Of a DNA stretch of 64,000 bases, positions 34,894 through 43,556 are shown in pieces (within the stretch, counting starts at the first letter, position 1; every line of letters starts with the position of its first letter). The notes beneath the pieces were generated by a model. The model saw only the letters and a program-made list of their open reading frames with translations. It was not told where the DNA came from and made no database searches. Position numbers and translations under genes: made by a program. This stretch comes from Brevundimonas sp. Leaf363 (lineage in GTDB: Bacteria; Pseudomonadota; Alphaproteobacteria; Caulobacterales; Caulobacteraceae): NCBI RefSeq assembly GCF_001424025.1, contig NZ_LMPZ01000002.1:1416702-1480701 (forward strand), read 5' to 3'.

Positions 34894-36023
34894 GCGAACT
34901 TGCTCCGAACGGTTCGGATGAGTGGCCTGAGCCGGCTGTGTCGCGGCTTCAGCTGACGGAACAGCGCCCAGAGCGCCAGGGCGGTGGCGGCCAGCGGCAG
35001 CAGATACTGAAGGATGTTCATCCACCCGTTCCAGGCGCTGGCGGCGGTTACGCCGTAGCCGACGACCCGCAACACCAGGAAGACACCCGCCGCCTTGGCG
35101 ATCCGCGCCGAATAGCCCGTCCGGCTGTAGCCGCCGCCGAGGATGGCGGTCAGGGCCAGCGCCATGGCGGCGAGCGCGTAGAGAGGGGATGTGATGCGGG
35201 AGTGGCCTTCCGCGCGCAATTCATTCTGCGGCGCCACGTCCTTGATCAGACCGGGCGAGGGATTGAACAGCTCACTGGGGAAAAGGTCGGACGGCTTGTA
35301 GCGGATGCGCTGGTCCGACTGGGTGAAAGGCGCGAGCGAGAAGGTGTTGCTGTCGAACGAGAAATACTCGAGCACGCCGTTCTTGGAATAGCGCTGCATC
35401 GAACCGTGGCCCATCCGCAGGACGGGCACGCCGTCGGCATGACCGAAGCGCGCTTCGTCCGCGTCCCAGGTCGTGACGGTCTTGCCGTTGTCCAGATAGA
35501 CGAAGAGGTTCTTCAGCAGCCCGTTCTGCTCGACCTTCTGGACGTAGACGGTCAGCCCTTCCGGCCCTTGGACGAAGCTGCCTTCCTCGACGAGCAGGGC
35601 CGCAAGGTCGGTTCGGATTTCGAACGCCTGCTGGCGCGCCTCGTGCTGCGCCCAAGGCTGAAGGACCAGGGTGGTCAGCAGTCCCAGCGCCGTCGCGGCC
35701 CCGGCCAGCACCCCGGCGGGCAGGATGGCGGACCAGCGCCCGACGCCGCTGGCGAAAATGGCGGTCAGCTCCTGCTCGCGCTGCAGACGCGTCAGCGAGA
35801 TCAACGCCCCCACGAAGAGACCGATGGGCAGGATGACGCTGAGCAGCTGGGGCAGGGCCAGCAGGGTCAACTTGGCCATGACGCCCAGGCTCTGGCCGCG
35901 TTCGACGATCAGCTGCAACTGGTCCAGGCTCTGGCTCAGCAGCCCGATTCCGGCCAGGGCGGCGCAGGCCGCCACGACCGGCAGCGCAATCTGGCGCAAA
36001 AGATATCGCTGGATCAGGGTCAT
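34890..36023 (-). CDS. lptF: LPS export ABC transporter permease LptF
   Basis: A 377-residue paralogue and partner of LptG. It opens MTLIQRYLLRQIALPVVAAC, with coupling helix REQELTAIFASGVGRWSAIL, a periplasmic domain (about 125-265) and three C-terminal helices. ATG 36023 is the family start; the open frame upstream to 36071 has no homologous character. First gene of a leftward run through lptG, lptD, surA, pdxA, rsmA, the aminotransferase and possibly the kinase. Divergent from pepA. Confidence 0.94.
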   Translation of the reverse strand: MTLIQRYLLRQIALPVVAACAALAGIGLLSQSLDQLQLIVERGQSLGVMAKLTLLALPQLLSVILPIGLFVGALISLTRLQREQELTAIFASGVGRWSAILPAGVLAGAATALGLLTTLVLQPWAQHEARQQAFEIRTDLAALLVEEGSFVQGPEGLTVYVQKVEQNGLLKNLFVYLDNGKTVTTWDADEARFGHADGVPVLRMGHGSMQRYSKNGVLEYFSFDSNTFSLAPFTQSDQRIRYKPSDLFPSELFNPSPGLIKDVAPQNELRAEGHSRITSPLYALAAMALALTAILGGGYSRTGYSARIAKAAGVFLVLRVVGYGVTAASAWNGWMNILQYLLPLAATALALWALFRQLKPRHSRLRPLIRTVRSKFA

Positions 36024-36168
36024 GAAACGGACGGTTCGCGCGCGGTTGCAGGCGGCGGCTTTGGGGGGCATCTAGTAGCGAACCGGGCGACCTGTCCGCA
36101 ACCGCGCAGACGCTGCGCGCCAATCCATAGAGATATCCGGTGCGCCCAGCCCGCCGGTGGAGTGATTC

Positions 36169-37644
36169 ATGAAAGTCGAGTTCGTCGCCGCCGTCCAGGA
36201 TTCCGAGGTCCTCGCGGTGCTGGTCCATGACGGCCGCTCTCTCAGCCGCGCCGCGGTCGCTGTCGATCAGGCGTCGGGCGGCGCCGTCGCCCGCGCCCTG
36301 ACGACCAGTCGCTTCAACGGCAAGACCAACTCCACCCTCGTTATCGCCGCGCCCTCGGGCGTGAAGGCCGGCGTACTGGTGTTGACCGGCGCCGGCGCCG
36401 AGGACGCCTTCGACGATCTGGCGCTGGAGGCGGCCGCAGGCGCGGCCTATCACGCGGTGAAGACGACGGGCGCAAGAAGCCTGACGATCGACGTCGGGCA
36501 TCTGGGCGCCGAACAAGCCGCGCGGGTGGCTTTCGCCGTTCGTCTGGCGGCTTATCGCTTCGACAAATACCGCACGACGCAGAAGCCAGATGCGATCCCG
36601 TCGATCGAAGCGGTTCAGATCGTGACCGAGGATCTGCGCGGCGCAGAGGCGGCGTTCGAGGCGCTGTCTGCGGTGGCTGACGGCGTGATCTTCGCGCGCG
36701 ATCTGGTTTCGGAACCCGCCAACATTCTCTACCCGGCGGAGTTCGCGCGCCGCGTGAAGGCGATGGAGAGCCTGGGCCTGGAGGTCGAGATCCTCGGCGA
36801 GGCCGAGATGGAAAAGCTGGGCATGCGGACCCTGCTGGCCGTCGGCCAGGGCAGCCGCCGCGAGAGCCAGTTGGCCGTGATCCAGTGGAAGGGCGGCGAG
36901 GCAGGCGGCCAGCCGCTGGCCTTCGTCGGCAAGGGCGTCTGTTTCGATACCGGCGGCATCTCCATCAAGCCGGCCGACGGCATGGAGGACATGAAGTGGG
37001 ACATGGGCGGCGCGGCCGCCGTCTCGGGCCTGATGATGGCCCTGGCCGGCCGCAAGGCCAAGGTGAACGCCGTGGGCGTGCTGGGCCTGGTCGAGAACAT
37101 GCCCGACGGCGACGCCCAGCGCCCGGGCGACGTGGTCATTTCCATGTCGGGTCAGTCGGTCGAGGTGATCAACACCGACGCCGAGGGTCGCCTCGTTCTG
37201 GCAGACGCCCTCTGGTACACGCAGGAGCGTTTCAAGCCGAAGTTCATGATCGACCTGGCCACCCTGACGGGCGCCGCCATCGTTGCCGTCGGCCTGGACA
37301 TCGCGCCGCTGTACGCCAACTCCGAAGCGGTCGCCGAGCCGATCCTGGCCGCGTCCAAGAAGGTTGGCGAGAACTTCTGGCGCATGCCGTTGCCGCCCCA
37401 GTACGAGCAGCACATCGATTCGAAGATCGCGGACGTGAAGAACGTTGGCAACGGCCGGGCCGGCGGCTCGATCACCGCCGCCCTGTTCCTGCAGCGCTTC
37501 GTCAACGGCACGCCCTGGGCGCACCTGGACATCGCCCCGACCGCTTGGGCCAACAAGAGCCCCAGCCCCACCGTCCCCGAAGGCGGCGTCGGCTTCGCGG
37601 TCCGGACGCTGGATCGCATGGTGGCGGACAGCTACGAGGCCTGA
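36169..37644 (+). CDS. pepA: Leucyl aminopeptidase (M17)
   Basis: A 491-residue hexameric di-zinc cytosolic aminopeptidase. The catalytic domain begins near residue 190 and shows VGKGVCFDTGGISIKPADGM, KWDMGGAAAVSGLMMALA, and the signature NTDAEGRLVLADAL, with metal-binding Asp and Glu and the catalytic Arg. E. coli PepA also binds DNA at xer sites, but that activity is not implied here. ATG 36169 is followed by the typical N-terminal macro-like domain. The stop overlaps holC by one base. Confidence 0.96.
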   Translation: MKVEFVAAVQDSEVLAVLVHDGRSLSRAAVAVDQASGGAVARALTTSRFNGKTNSTLVIAAPSGVKAGVLVLTGAGAEDAFDDLALEAAAGAAYHAVKTTGARSLTIDVGHLGAEQAARVAFAVRLAAYRFDKYRTTQKPDAIPSIEAVQIVTEDLRGAEAAFEALSAVADGVIFARDLVSEPANILYPAEFARRVKAMESLGLEVEILGEAEMEKLGMRTLLAVGQGSRRESQLAVIQWKGGEAGGQPLAFVGKGVCFDTGGISIKPADGMEDMKWDMGGAAAVSGLMMALAGRKAKVNAVGVLGLVENMPDGDAQRPGDVVISMSGQSVEVINTDAEGRLVLADALWYTQERFKPKFMIDLATLTGAAIVAVGLDIAPLYANSEAVAEPILAASKKVGENFWRMPLPPQYEQHIDSKIADVKNVGNGRAGGSITAALFLQRFVNGTPWAHLDIAPTAWANKSPSPTVPEGGVGFAVRTLDRMVADSYEA

Positions 37645-38093
37645 TGGCCGAGGTCTGGTTCTATCATCTGGAGCGGTCGAGCCTGGAGGCGGTGCTTCCG
37701 GGACTGCTTGAGAAGACGCGGGAGAAGGGGTGGCGGGCGTTGATCCGCACCCCCGATCCGGCGCGAACGGCGGCTCTGGACGAGCATCTGTGGAGCTATC
37801 GTGAGGACAGCTTTCTGCCGCACGGCCGGAGCGGTGATCCGTTCCCCGAGCGCCAACCCATCCTGATCGGTGAGGACGGCGAGAACCGGAACGGCGCTCA
37901 GGCGCTGTTCATCGTCGAGGGCGCAGACCTGTCCGCAGCGGAGACTTTTGAACGATGTTTCATCCTGTTCGACGGACGAGACGACCAGCGAGTTCAGGCC
38001 GAACGCGAGCGCTGGCGCACGCTGAAGGGACAGGGGCTATCGCTGGCCTACTGGAAGCAGGACGAGGACGGACGCTGGTCGCGCGCGGCCTGA
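37644..38093 (+). CDS. holC: DNA polymerase III chi subunit
   Basis: A 149-residue chi subunit linking the clamp loader to SSB at the replication fork. It begins MAEVWFYHLERSSLEAVLP, with WRALIRTPDPARTAALDEHL, LWSYREDSFLPHG and ILFDGRDDQRVQAERERW, all typical of HolC. It overlaps pepA by one base (TGATG) and the next gene by one base, so the three are translationally coupled. Another replication subunit gene (holB) lies at the far end of the window. Confidence 0.93.
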   Translation: MAEVWFYHLERSSLEAVLPGLLEKTREKGWRALIRTPDPARTAALDEHLWSYREDSFLPHGRSGDPFPERQPILIGEDGENRNGAQALFIVEGADLSAAETFERCFILFDGRDDQRVQAERERWRTLKGQGLSLAYWKQDEDGRWSRAA

Positions 38094-38419
38094 TGGCGGG
38101 ACTGCTGCTCAGCGCCGCCGCGTGCGGTTCGACACAGCCCCGCGTCGCCGAACAACCGGCCCCTCGCGCGGTCGAACAGGCCGAACAGTCGCGGCCGGTG
38201 GGCGACCGCATGCCGTCGTCGGACGCGGATTTGTGCAAGGCGAACGACCTGCAATGGCTTGTCGGGCGCCCGAAGACCGAGATTCCGGTGCCGGTTGAAG
38301 TGGTGAACCGCCGCGTTACCTGCACCACCTGCGCGATCACCGAAGACTATTCGGCCTATCGCCTGAACATCTTCTTCAACGACCAGACCGGAAAAGTGGA
38401 ACAGATCCGATGCGGATGA
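38093..38419 (+). CDS. Peptidase inhibitor I78-type lipoprotein (first of tandem pair)
   Basis: A 108-residue secreted protein. The N-terminus MAGLLLSAAACGSTQ looks like a short lipoprotein signal with the lipid Cys at 11. The mature part has LCKANDLQWLVGRP and RVTCTTCAITEDYSAYRLN, and ends GKVEQIRCG, the C...vG...DY...RLN...CG frame of the I78 (elastase-inhibitor-like) family. Compared with most I78 members it has an extra CTTC. Periplasmic protease inhibition is inferred from the family. It overlaps holC by one base and the second copy by ten. Confidence 0.75.
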   Translation: MAGLLLSAAACGSTQPRVAEQPAPRAVEQAEQSRPVGDRMPSSDADLCKANDLQWLVGRPKTEIPVPVEVVNRRVTCTTCAITEDYSAYRLNIFFNDQTGKVEQIRCG

Positions 38420-38691
38420 TCCTGCCCCTTCTCGCCGTCGCGGCCTTCGCCGCCGGCTGTGCGCCGACACCCTCGCCGGCGACGCCCGGTACACCCGGAG
38501 CCCAGCGGTGCAACGCGGAAGCCAGCCAGTCGCTGGTCGGTAGCCACGTGGGCGCGGTCGACTTCGCGGCGGGCGCCAATGTCCGCATCGCCTGCACCAC
38601 CTGCGCGGTGACGATGGACTACAATCCCGACCGCCTGAACGTCTTCTTCGTCGAGGAGACCGGCATCATCGAGCGCGTCACCTGCGGCTAA
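38410..38691 (+). CDS. Peptidase inhibitor I78-type lipoprotein (second of tandem pair)
   Basis: A 93-residue paralogue of the preceding gene. The signal MRMILPLLAVAAFAAGCAP gives a probable lipid-modified Cys. The domain has RCNAEASQSLVGSHVG, RIACTTCAVTMDYNPDRLN and ends GIIERVTCG, closer to the family consensus than the first copy (VTMDYNPDRLNVFF). Both copies share the CTTCA element, showing a common recent origin. The start overlaps the first copy by ten bases. It converges with the frameshifted DUF2164 gene; their stops overlap at 38688-38691. Confidence 0.8.
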   Translation: MRMILPLLAVAAFAAGCAPTPSPATPGTPGAQRCNAEASQSLVGSHVGAVDFAAGANVRIACTTCAVTMDYNPDRLNVFFVEETGIIERVTCG

Positions 38692-38932
38692 CGGACCGGC
38701 CGCTCCAACTCCAGAACCGTCTCGCTCAGAGCCTCCAGGCGGGCCGTGAGCAGTGCCTGTGCATCGTAGAGGGCGCGGTTGTAAAAGGCCGCGCCCAGAC
38801 GCTCGCCGATCAGGTCCAGCAGCATCTCCGCCTGCAGATGCGTCATCGGCTCGTCCAGCGCGTCGCGTGACCAGTCCCGCAATGGCCGACCATATCGGCA
38901 CGCTCTTCCCGGCTGAGAGAGATCGCCCTCAC
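38688..38932 (-). pseudogene. DUF2164 family gene with a one-base deletion
   Basis: Reading leftward, a GTG at 38932, which overlaps the ABC-F stop as GTGA, begins RAISLSREERADMVG, the standard DUF2164 N-terminus. The frame then breaks: two bases (38884-38883) occur where three are expected, and the family sequence resumes in another frame as LRDWSRDALDEPMTHLQAEM, then YNRALYDAQALL and LELERPVR to a TAG at 38688. Joined, the two parts give about 80 residues, the normal DUF2164 length. As written, only a 64-residue product from TTG 38882 could be made. Either the gene is a fresh pseudogene, it is frameshifted on purpose, or the base is a sequencing error. Confidence 0.8.
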
Positions 38933-40815
38933 GCGACCGCCGCCAGAGCTTCCTCGGCCGCCATCCAGGCCTGTTCGGCGGCGTCGAGATCGGCCTGCGT
39001 CTTGGCGCGAGCGCGGGTCAGGCCCTCCAGCGCCTTGGGATTGCTGACCGAGGCGTTGGCCATGTCGTCGTCGATGCGGGCGATCTCCGCTGTCAGCTGC
39101 GCCATCCGCTCCTCGGCCTTCTTGACGGCGTGGCGGAGGGTCGAAGGGGAGGGGCCGGACTTCTTGTCGTTCTTCTTGCCCTTGTTGTTCTGGGGCGGCG
39201 CGGCGTCGGCGGCATCCGCCTTGATCTGGCTCGGCTTGGCCGAGGCGGCCTTGGCGCGGTCCAGCACAAACTTGGCATAGTCGTCCATGTCGCCGTCATA
39301 CGGCTTCACCGTGCCGTCGGCGGCGAGCCACAGGCGGTCGGCGACCATTTCCATCAGCGAGCGATCGTGGGTGATCAGGATGACGGCGCCGGTATAGTCG
39401 TTCAGCGCGTCCAGCAGGGCGCGGCGGCTGTCGATGTCCAGGTGGTTGGTCGGTTCGTCCAGGATCAGGACGTGGGGCGCATCCATCGCCACCATGTTCA
39501 ACAGCAGCCGCGCCCGTTCGCCGCCCGACAGGCTGTCGACCGTGGTCTCCTGCTTCTCATACCCCAGGCCGAACTGCGCCAACTTGGACCGCCGTGCGCT
39601 TTCGGCGGCTTCAGGCATGGCGCGGCGAATGATTTCCAGCGGCGTGTCGGTGGGGTCCATCGCCTCGATCTGATGCTGGTGGAACCAGCCCACGCGCATC
39701 TTCTTGTCACGGTGCAGTTCGCCCTCGGAGACATTGAGGGCGCCGGCGATCATCTTGGCGAAGGTCGATTTGCCGGCGCCGTTAACGCCGAGCAGGCCGA
39801 TGCGGTCGTCCAGGTCCATGCGCAAATTCAGATTACGCAGGATCGGCTTGCCGGTGTCGTAGCCCACATTGGCGCGCTCCAGCCGGATCAGCGGCGGCGC
39901 CAGCGGACGGGGTGGCGAGGGCAGGGTGAAGGGGGCGACGCGTTCTTCGATGGTCGTGGCGACGGGCTGCATCTTGGACAGCCGCTTCATCCGCGACTGG
40001 GCCTGCGCGGCCTTGGACGCCTTGGCCTTGAAGCGATCGACGAAGGCCTGGAGGTGGGCGCGCTCGGCGTCCTGCTTGGCCTTGGCCGACAGCTGCAGAC
40101 GGGCCTTTTCGGCGCGCGCCTGTTCGAACTGGTCGTAGTTGCCGGTGTAGAGCGTCAGGGTGTGGTTCGCGAGGTGCAGGATGTGGGTGCAGACCTCGTT
40201 CAGCATCTCGCGGTCGTGGGAGATGATCAGGGCGGTGTGTGGATACTTCTTCAGCCGCGCCTCTAGCCACAGGGCGCCTTCGAGGTCGAGGTAGTTGGTC
40301 GGTTCGTCGAGCAGAAGCATATCAGGCTCGGCGAACAGGGCCGCCGCCAGCGCCACGCGCATCCGCCAGCCGCCCGAGAAATGCGACATCGGCCGCTGCT
40401 GGTTCTCCTGGTCGAAGCCGAGACCGACCAGGATTTCAGACGCCCGCGCCGGGGCGGCGTCGGCGTCGATCTCGATCAGGCGCGACCAGATCTCGCCCAT
40501 CTCCTCGGGCTCGGCAGTCTCCAGACGGCCCAGGAGGGTGTGACGCTCCACGTCGGCTTCAAGGATGGTGTCCAGCACGCTGACGGGCGTGGCCGGGTGC
40601 TCCTGATCGACCGAGCCGATGCGGGCGGTCTTGGGCAGACTGATCTCGTCGCCGCCGGCCTGCAGTTCGCCCAGGATCAGCTTGAACAGCGTCGACTTGC
40701 CGATGCCGTTGCGGCCCACCAGCCCGACCTTGGCGCCGGGCGGCAGGCTGACAGACGCATCCACGAGGAATTTGCGGCCCCAGGCGTTGAACGTCAGGTC
40801 TGTGATCTGGAGCAT
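38929..40815 (-). CDS. ABC-F family ATPase (Uup/YheS-like)
   Basis: A 628-residue soluble tandem-ABC protein of the ABC-F class, which act on ribosomes rather than as transporters. Domain 1 has Walker A GRNGIGKST and signature HFSGGWRMRVALA with LLLDEPTNYLDLEG; domain 2 has GVNGAGKST, LSGGERARLLLN and LILDEPTNHLDID. The linker (about 235-290) is the Lys/Ala-rich P-site motif region, and a C-terminal coiled coil (about 550-628) follows, as in Uup. ATG 40815 is divergent from ndk. Its stop overlaps the DUF2164 start. Confidence 0.92.
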   Translation of the reverse strand: MLQITDLTFNAWGRKFLVDASVSLPPGAKVGLVGRNGIGKSTLFKLILGELQAGGDEISLPKTARIGSVDQEHPATPVSVLDTILEADVERHTLLGRLETAEPEEMGEIWSRLIEIDADAAPARASEILVGLGFDQENQQRPMSHFSGGWRMRVALAAALFAEPDMLLLDEPTNYLDLEGALWLEARLKKYPHTALIISHDREMLNEVCTHILHLANHTLTLYTGNYDQFEQARAEKARLQLSAKAKQDAERAHLQAFVDRFKAKASKAAQAQSRMKRLSKMQPVATTIEERVAPFTLPSPPRPLAPPLIRLERANVGYDTGKPILRNLNLRMDLDDRIGLLGVNGAGKSTFAKMIAGALNVSEGELHRDKKMRVGWFHQHQIEAMDPTDTPLEIIRRAMPEAAESARRSKLAQFGLGYEKQETTVDSLSGGERARLLLNMVAMDAPHVLILDEPTNHLDIDSRRALLDALNDYTGAVILITHDRSLMEMVADRLWLAADGTVKPYDGDMDDYAKFVLDRAKAASAKPSQIKADAADAAPPQNNKGKKNDKKSGPSPSTLRHAVKKAEERMAQLTAEIARIDDDMANASVSNPKALEGLTRARAKTQADLDAAEQAWMAAEEALAAVA

Positions 40816-40890
40816 CGTCGCATCTTACAACGTGTCCTCAAGCAGCGCGGCGCCGCGCGCCGAGCGGTAGGACACTAGAAAAGGAGTTGG

Positions 40891-40919
40891 TTGGAAACCG
40901 GGGAGGTCGCCGCTATAAG
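40891..40919 (+). promoter_or_regulatory. Candidate sigma-70 promoter of ndk
   Basis: TTGGAA at 40891-40896 and TATAAG at 40914-40919 (preceded by GC) are 17 bases apart. The start would be near 40926, giving a leader of about 29 bases before the ndk ATG. Confidence 0.55.
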
Positions 40920-40954
40920 CCCGCGACCTTCAAACTCCCAATACAAGAAGTCCA

Positions 40955-41374
40955 ATGACCGAACGCACCTTCTCGATCATCAAGCCCGACGCGACCCGCC
41001 GCAACCTGACCGGCAAGGTCAACGCCGTGATCGAGGACGCCGGCCTGCGCATCGTCGCCCAACGCCGCGTCAAGCTGACCGAGGCCCAGGCCAAGAAGTT
41101 CTACGAAGTCCACGCCGAGCGTCCGTTCTACGGCGAGCTTGTCGGCCAGATGACCGCCGAGCCGGTCGTCGTGCAGGTGCTGGAAGGCGACAACGCCGTG
41201 GCCAAGTACCGCGAAGTCATGGGCGCCACGAACCCCAAGGACGCCGCCGACGGCACCATCCGCAAGCTGTTCGCCCTGTCGATCGGCGAGAACTCGGTCC
41301 ACGGTTCGGACTCGCTTGAGAACGCCGGCATCGAAATCGCGCAGTTCTTCACCGACGCCGACATCGTCGGTTGA
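40955..41374 (+). CDS. ndk: Nucleoside diphosphate kinase
   Basis: Balances nucleoside triphosphate pools by ping-pong transfer through a phosphohistidine. The 139-residue protein opens [20 protein letters not shown] and carries the active His116 in [14 protein letters not shown]; the Kpn loop region [11 protein letters not shown] is also present. ATG 40955 is the only sensible start. A terminator lies at 41515-41555, about 140 bases downstream. Confidence 0.98.
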   Translation: MTERTFSIIKPDATRRNLTGKVNAVIEDAGLRIVAQRRVKLTEAQAKKFYEVHAERPFYGELVGQMTAEPVVVQVLEGDNAVAKYREVMGATNPKDAADGTIRKLFALSIGENSVHGSDSLENAGIEIAQFFTDADIVG

Positions 41375-41514
41375 TTGTGCTGGGCCGCGGTCAGAAGGCT
41401 CCGCCTTCTGGCTGCTACGCGCCGACCTTCGGTTCGATCCGACGCGGCCCTGAGCTTCGCCCGGCGAACGGCTCAAGTCGCGAGCCTCCGCGAGGCAAGC
41501 CTAGCCTAAGCGAA

Positions 41515-41555
41515 CGGCCTGCGTCCGGAACCGGACGCGGGCCGTTTCGTTTTGT
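41515..41555 (+). terminator. Rho-independent terminator downstream of ndk
   Basis: GCGTCC...GGACGC (41521-41538) forms the core stem, extended by CGGCC at 41515-41519 with GGCCG at 41540-41544, then TTTCGTTTTG. A smaller hairpin, CAGAAGG with CCTTCTG (41392-41410), lies closer to the ndk stop and may add to termination. Confidence 0.7.
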
Positions 41556-41589
41556 CTCCCGAGTTCAGTCCTCCCTGGGAGATTTCGAT

Positions 41590-41790
41590 ATGAAGACGAT
41601 TCTGAAGCTGACCCCCGTCGTCGGCGCTCTGACCCTCCTGGCCGCCTGTGGCTCGACCATGGAGCAACGTGCTGCGACGGGTGCTCTCGGCGGCGCCGTG
41701 GCCGGTCAGGTAATCGGCGGCAACACCGGTTCGACCGTCGCGGGCGCGGCTGTCGGCGCGGTGGCCGGTGCGGCGACGACGCCGAAGTAA
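41590..41790 (+). CDS. Small glycine-zipper lipoprotein
   Basis: A 66-residue precursor with a good lipobox (ALTLLAACGS, Cys at 20). The mature peptide is a glycine-zipper segment, ATGALGGAVAGQVIGG followed by VAGAAVGAVAGAA, a pattern that packs as a membrane hairpin in OsmB/SlyB-type envelope proteins. ATG 41590 follows GGGAGATTTCG. It is a single-gene unit between two terminators, consistent with an abundant envelope protein. Confidence 0.82.
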   Translation: MKTILKLTPVVGALTLLAACGSTMEQRAATGALGGAVAGQVIGGNTGSTVAGAAVGAVAGAATTPK

Positions 41791-41815
41791 GCTGTCGAAA
41801 GACGGACGCCTGCAG

Positions 41816-41844
41816 CGGCCCCGGAGCGATCCGGGGCCGTTTCG
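41816..41844 (+). terminator. Rho-independent terminator of the glycine-zipper lipoprotein gene
   Basis: CGGCCCCGG (41816-41824) pairs perfectly with CCGGGGCCG (41831-41839) over a six-base loop, then TTTCG. It may serve the convergent ligase gene as well, whose stop lies at 41848. Confidence 0.8.
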
Positions 41845-41847
41845 CTG

Positions 41848-43404
41848 TCAGGCTGCGGCCTTTTCGCTGTCGATCAGGATCTGGACCGCGACGTAATCGG
41901 TCTTGCCCGTTCCCAGCGTGGGGACTTCGCCCACGCGCAGAATCTTCTTGGGCACCGCCAGTTCCGGGGCGCCGTGCGCGCGGGCCCATTCGGCCAGCCG
42001 CGCGACATCGGCGTCCATCCGGTCCGTGACCAGCACAAGCTTCTCGCCCTTTCGGGTGTCCGGGATGGAGACGACGGCGTGGCGGCTGTCGGGCCAGACG
42101 GCGCTGGCCAGACCCTCGACGGCGGTCAAAGAGACCATCTCGCCGCCGATCTTGGCGAAGCGCTTCACGCGGCCGAGGATGCTGACATAGCCCTCGTCAT
42201 CGACCTCGACGATGTCGCCCGTATCGTGCCAGCCCTCGGCCAGCGGCTCGATCGTGCTGGGGTCTTCGGGCGACAGATAGCCCGACATGACGTTGGGACC
42301 GCGGACGTAGAAGCGACCGCCCTCGGGAATGCCCGGAACCTCTTCGACACGCCAGTCCATGCCCGGCAGGATCTGCCCTACGGTACCGGGCATGTTGCGG
42401 TCGGGGTGGTTCACCGCAATCACCGGAGAGGCCTCGGTCGCGCCGTAGCCCTCCAGCAGCTTCACACCATGAAACTCTGTGTTGAAGAGATGACGGGTTT
42501 CGTCGCGGACCCGCTCAGCGCCGGCGACGACGAATTGGAGGGTTCGGAAATCATCCGGCTCGGCCACCCGGGCCCACTGGTTCAGGAAGGTGTCGGTTGT
42601 GAACAGCAGCGACGCTTTCACCTGCGGCAACAGGTCGGTGATCTGCTTGGCATGTAGAGGGGAGGGGTACTGGAAAGACTTCAACCCTTGCAGGAGCGGA
42701 AGGATCACGCCGCCAGTCAGGCCGAAACAGTGGAAGGTGGGCAGGGGATTGAAAGCGACCCAATCGGAGTCCAGCGCGATATGCTGGGCGACCTGGCGCG
42801 AGTTGGCGACCAGATTGGCCTGGCTCAGCACCACCCCCTTGGGCGCACCGAAGCTGCCGGAGGTGAACAGGATGACGCCCGGGGACTGCGGGTCGGTCTT
42901 CACGCGGAAGCGCTTGGGCGCGAAGCCGGCCATGAGGCCGTAGACCTTGTCGGCCAGGCCGATGGTCTTGCGCACGTCGTCCAGCCAGACGACTTCGGCG
43001 ACTGTCTCGATCTGTTCGATTAACTCGTGGATCTTGGCCTGATCGACGAACCGCTTGGCCGACAGCACCTTCTTGACGCCGGCGGCCTGGATGGCGGCCT
43101 TCACGTTCCGTTCGCCCGAGGTGAAATTGATCATCACCGGCACGCGGCCGTGGGCCAGCAGACCGTAGTAGGTCACCACCACGCCCATGCTGGACGGCAG
43201 CAGGATGCCGACCCGCTCGCCCACAGCCGTCATGGCGGCGATCTTGCGGCCCAGAACCAGGGCAGCGCGGATCAGGCCGGTGTAGGTGAGGGGCTTGCGG
43301 TCCTGGTCCTCCAGGATCTCTTTGTCGCCGTAGCGCTCACGGGCGGCGATCAGCGCGTCGAATAGGGCTTCTTCGCCGACCGGGGCTTCCAAGGCTACGC
43401 GCAA
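41848..43404 (-). CDS. Acyl-ACP/acyl-CoA synthetase of the Aas ligase type
   Basis: A 518-residue ANL-superfamily adenylating enzyme matching the ligase half of Aas (acyl-ACP synthetase), without the acyltransferase half. AMP-binding motifs are FTSGSFGAPKGVVLS (P-loop), LLEGYGATEASPVIAVN, WHDTGDIVEVDDEGYVSILG and, near the end, GTGKTDYVAV with the catalytic Lys. The P-loop has Phe where most family members have Glu (TSGSxG). Expected role: activating fatty acids for reuse in lipid synthesis. The start is TTG 43404 with no strong ribosome site. Divergent from lipA. Confidence 0.85.
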   Translation of the reverse strand: MRVALEAPVGEEALFDALIAARERYGDKEILEDQDRKPLTYTGLIRAALVLGRKIAAMTAVGERVGILLPSSMGVVVTYYGLLAHGRVPVMINFTSGERNVKAAIQAAGVKKVLSAKRFVDQAKIHELIEQIETVAEVVWLDDVRKTIGLADKVYGLMAGFAPKRFRVKTDPQSPGVILFTSGSFGAPKGVVLSQANLVANSRQVAQHIALDSDWVAFNPLPTFHCFGLTGGVILPLLQGLKSFQYPSPLHAKQITDLLPQVKASLLFTTDTFLNQWARVAEPDDFRTLQFVVAGAERVRDETRHLFNTEFHGVKLLEGYGATEASPVIAVNHPDRNMPGTVGQILPGMDWRVEEVPGIPEGGRFYVRGPNVMSGYLSPEDPSTIEPLAEGWHDTGDIVEVDDEGYVSILGRVKRFAKIGGEMVSLTAVEGLASAVWPDSRHAVVSIPDTRKGEKLVLVTDRMDADVARLAEWARAHGAPELAVPKKILRVGEVPTLGTGKTDYVAVQILIDSEKAAA

Positions 43405-43556
43405 CGGGGGAACTCCATGGGTCGCGGCGGGACCGCGCGAAGCGCCGCAAGGTAAAGATCGGCCCGTGCCTTGAAAAGGCTTGTTACCCCGCGTGAGGTT
43501 CCCTCACCTTGCCTTAAGGGGCCGGAACGCCGAAATAGGCCTTCGCGGAGCACCCC

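Noticed and set aside
35272-37524. A 750-codon minus-strand open frame across lptF and pepA
   Set aside because: It is out of frame with lptF and antisense to pepA; no recognisable domain.
38093-38691. A toxin-antitoxin pair made of the two small overlapping genes
   Set aside because: Both have export signals and the same I78-type domain, so they are paralogues rather than a toxin and its antidote.
41392-41410. CAGAAGG/CCTTCTG hairpin just after ndk as a main terminator
   Set aside because: No T-tract follows, and a better terminator lies at 41515-41555; kept only as a possible helper.
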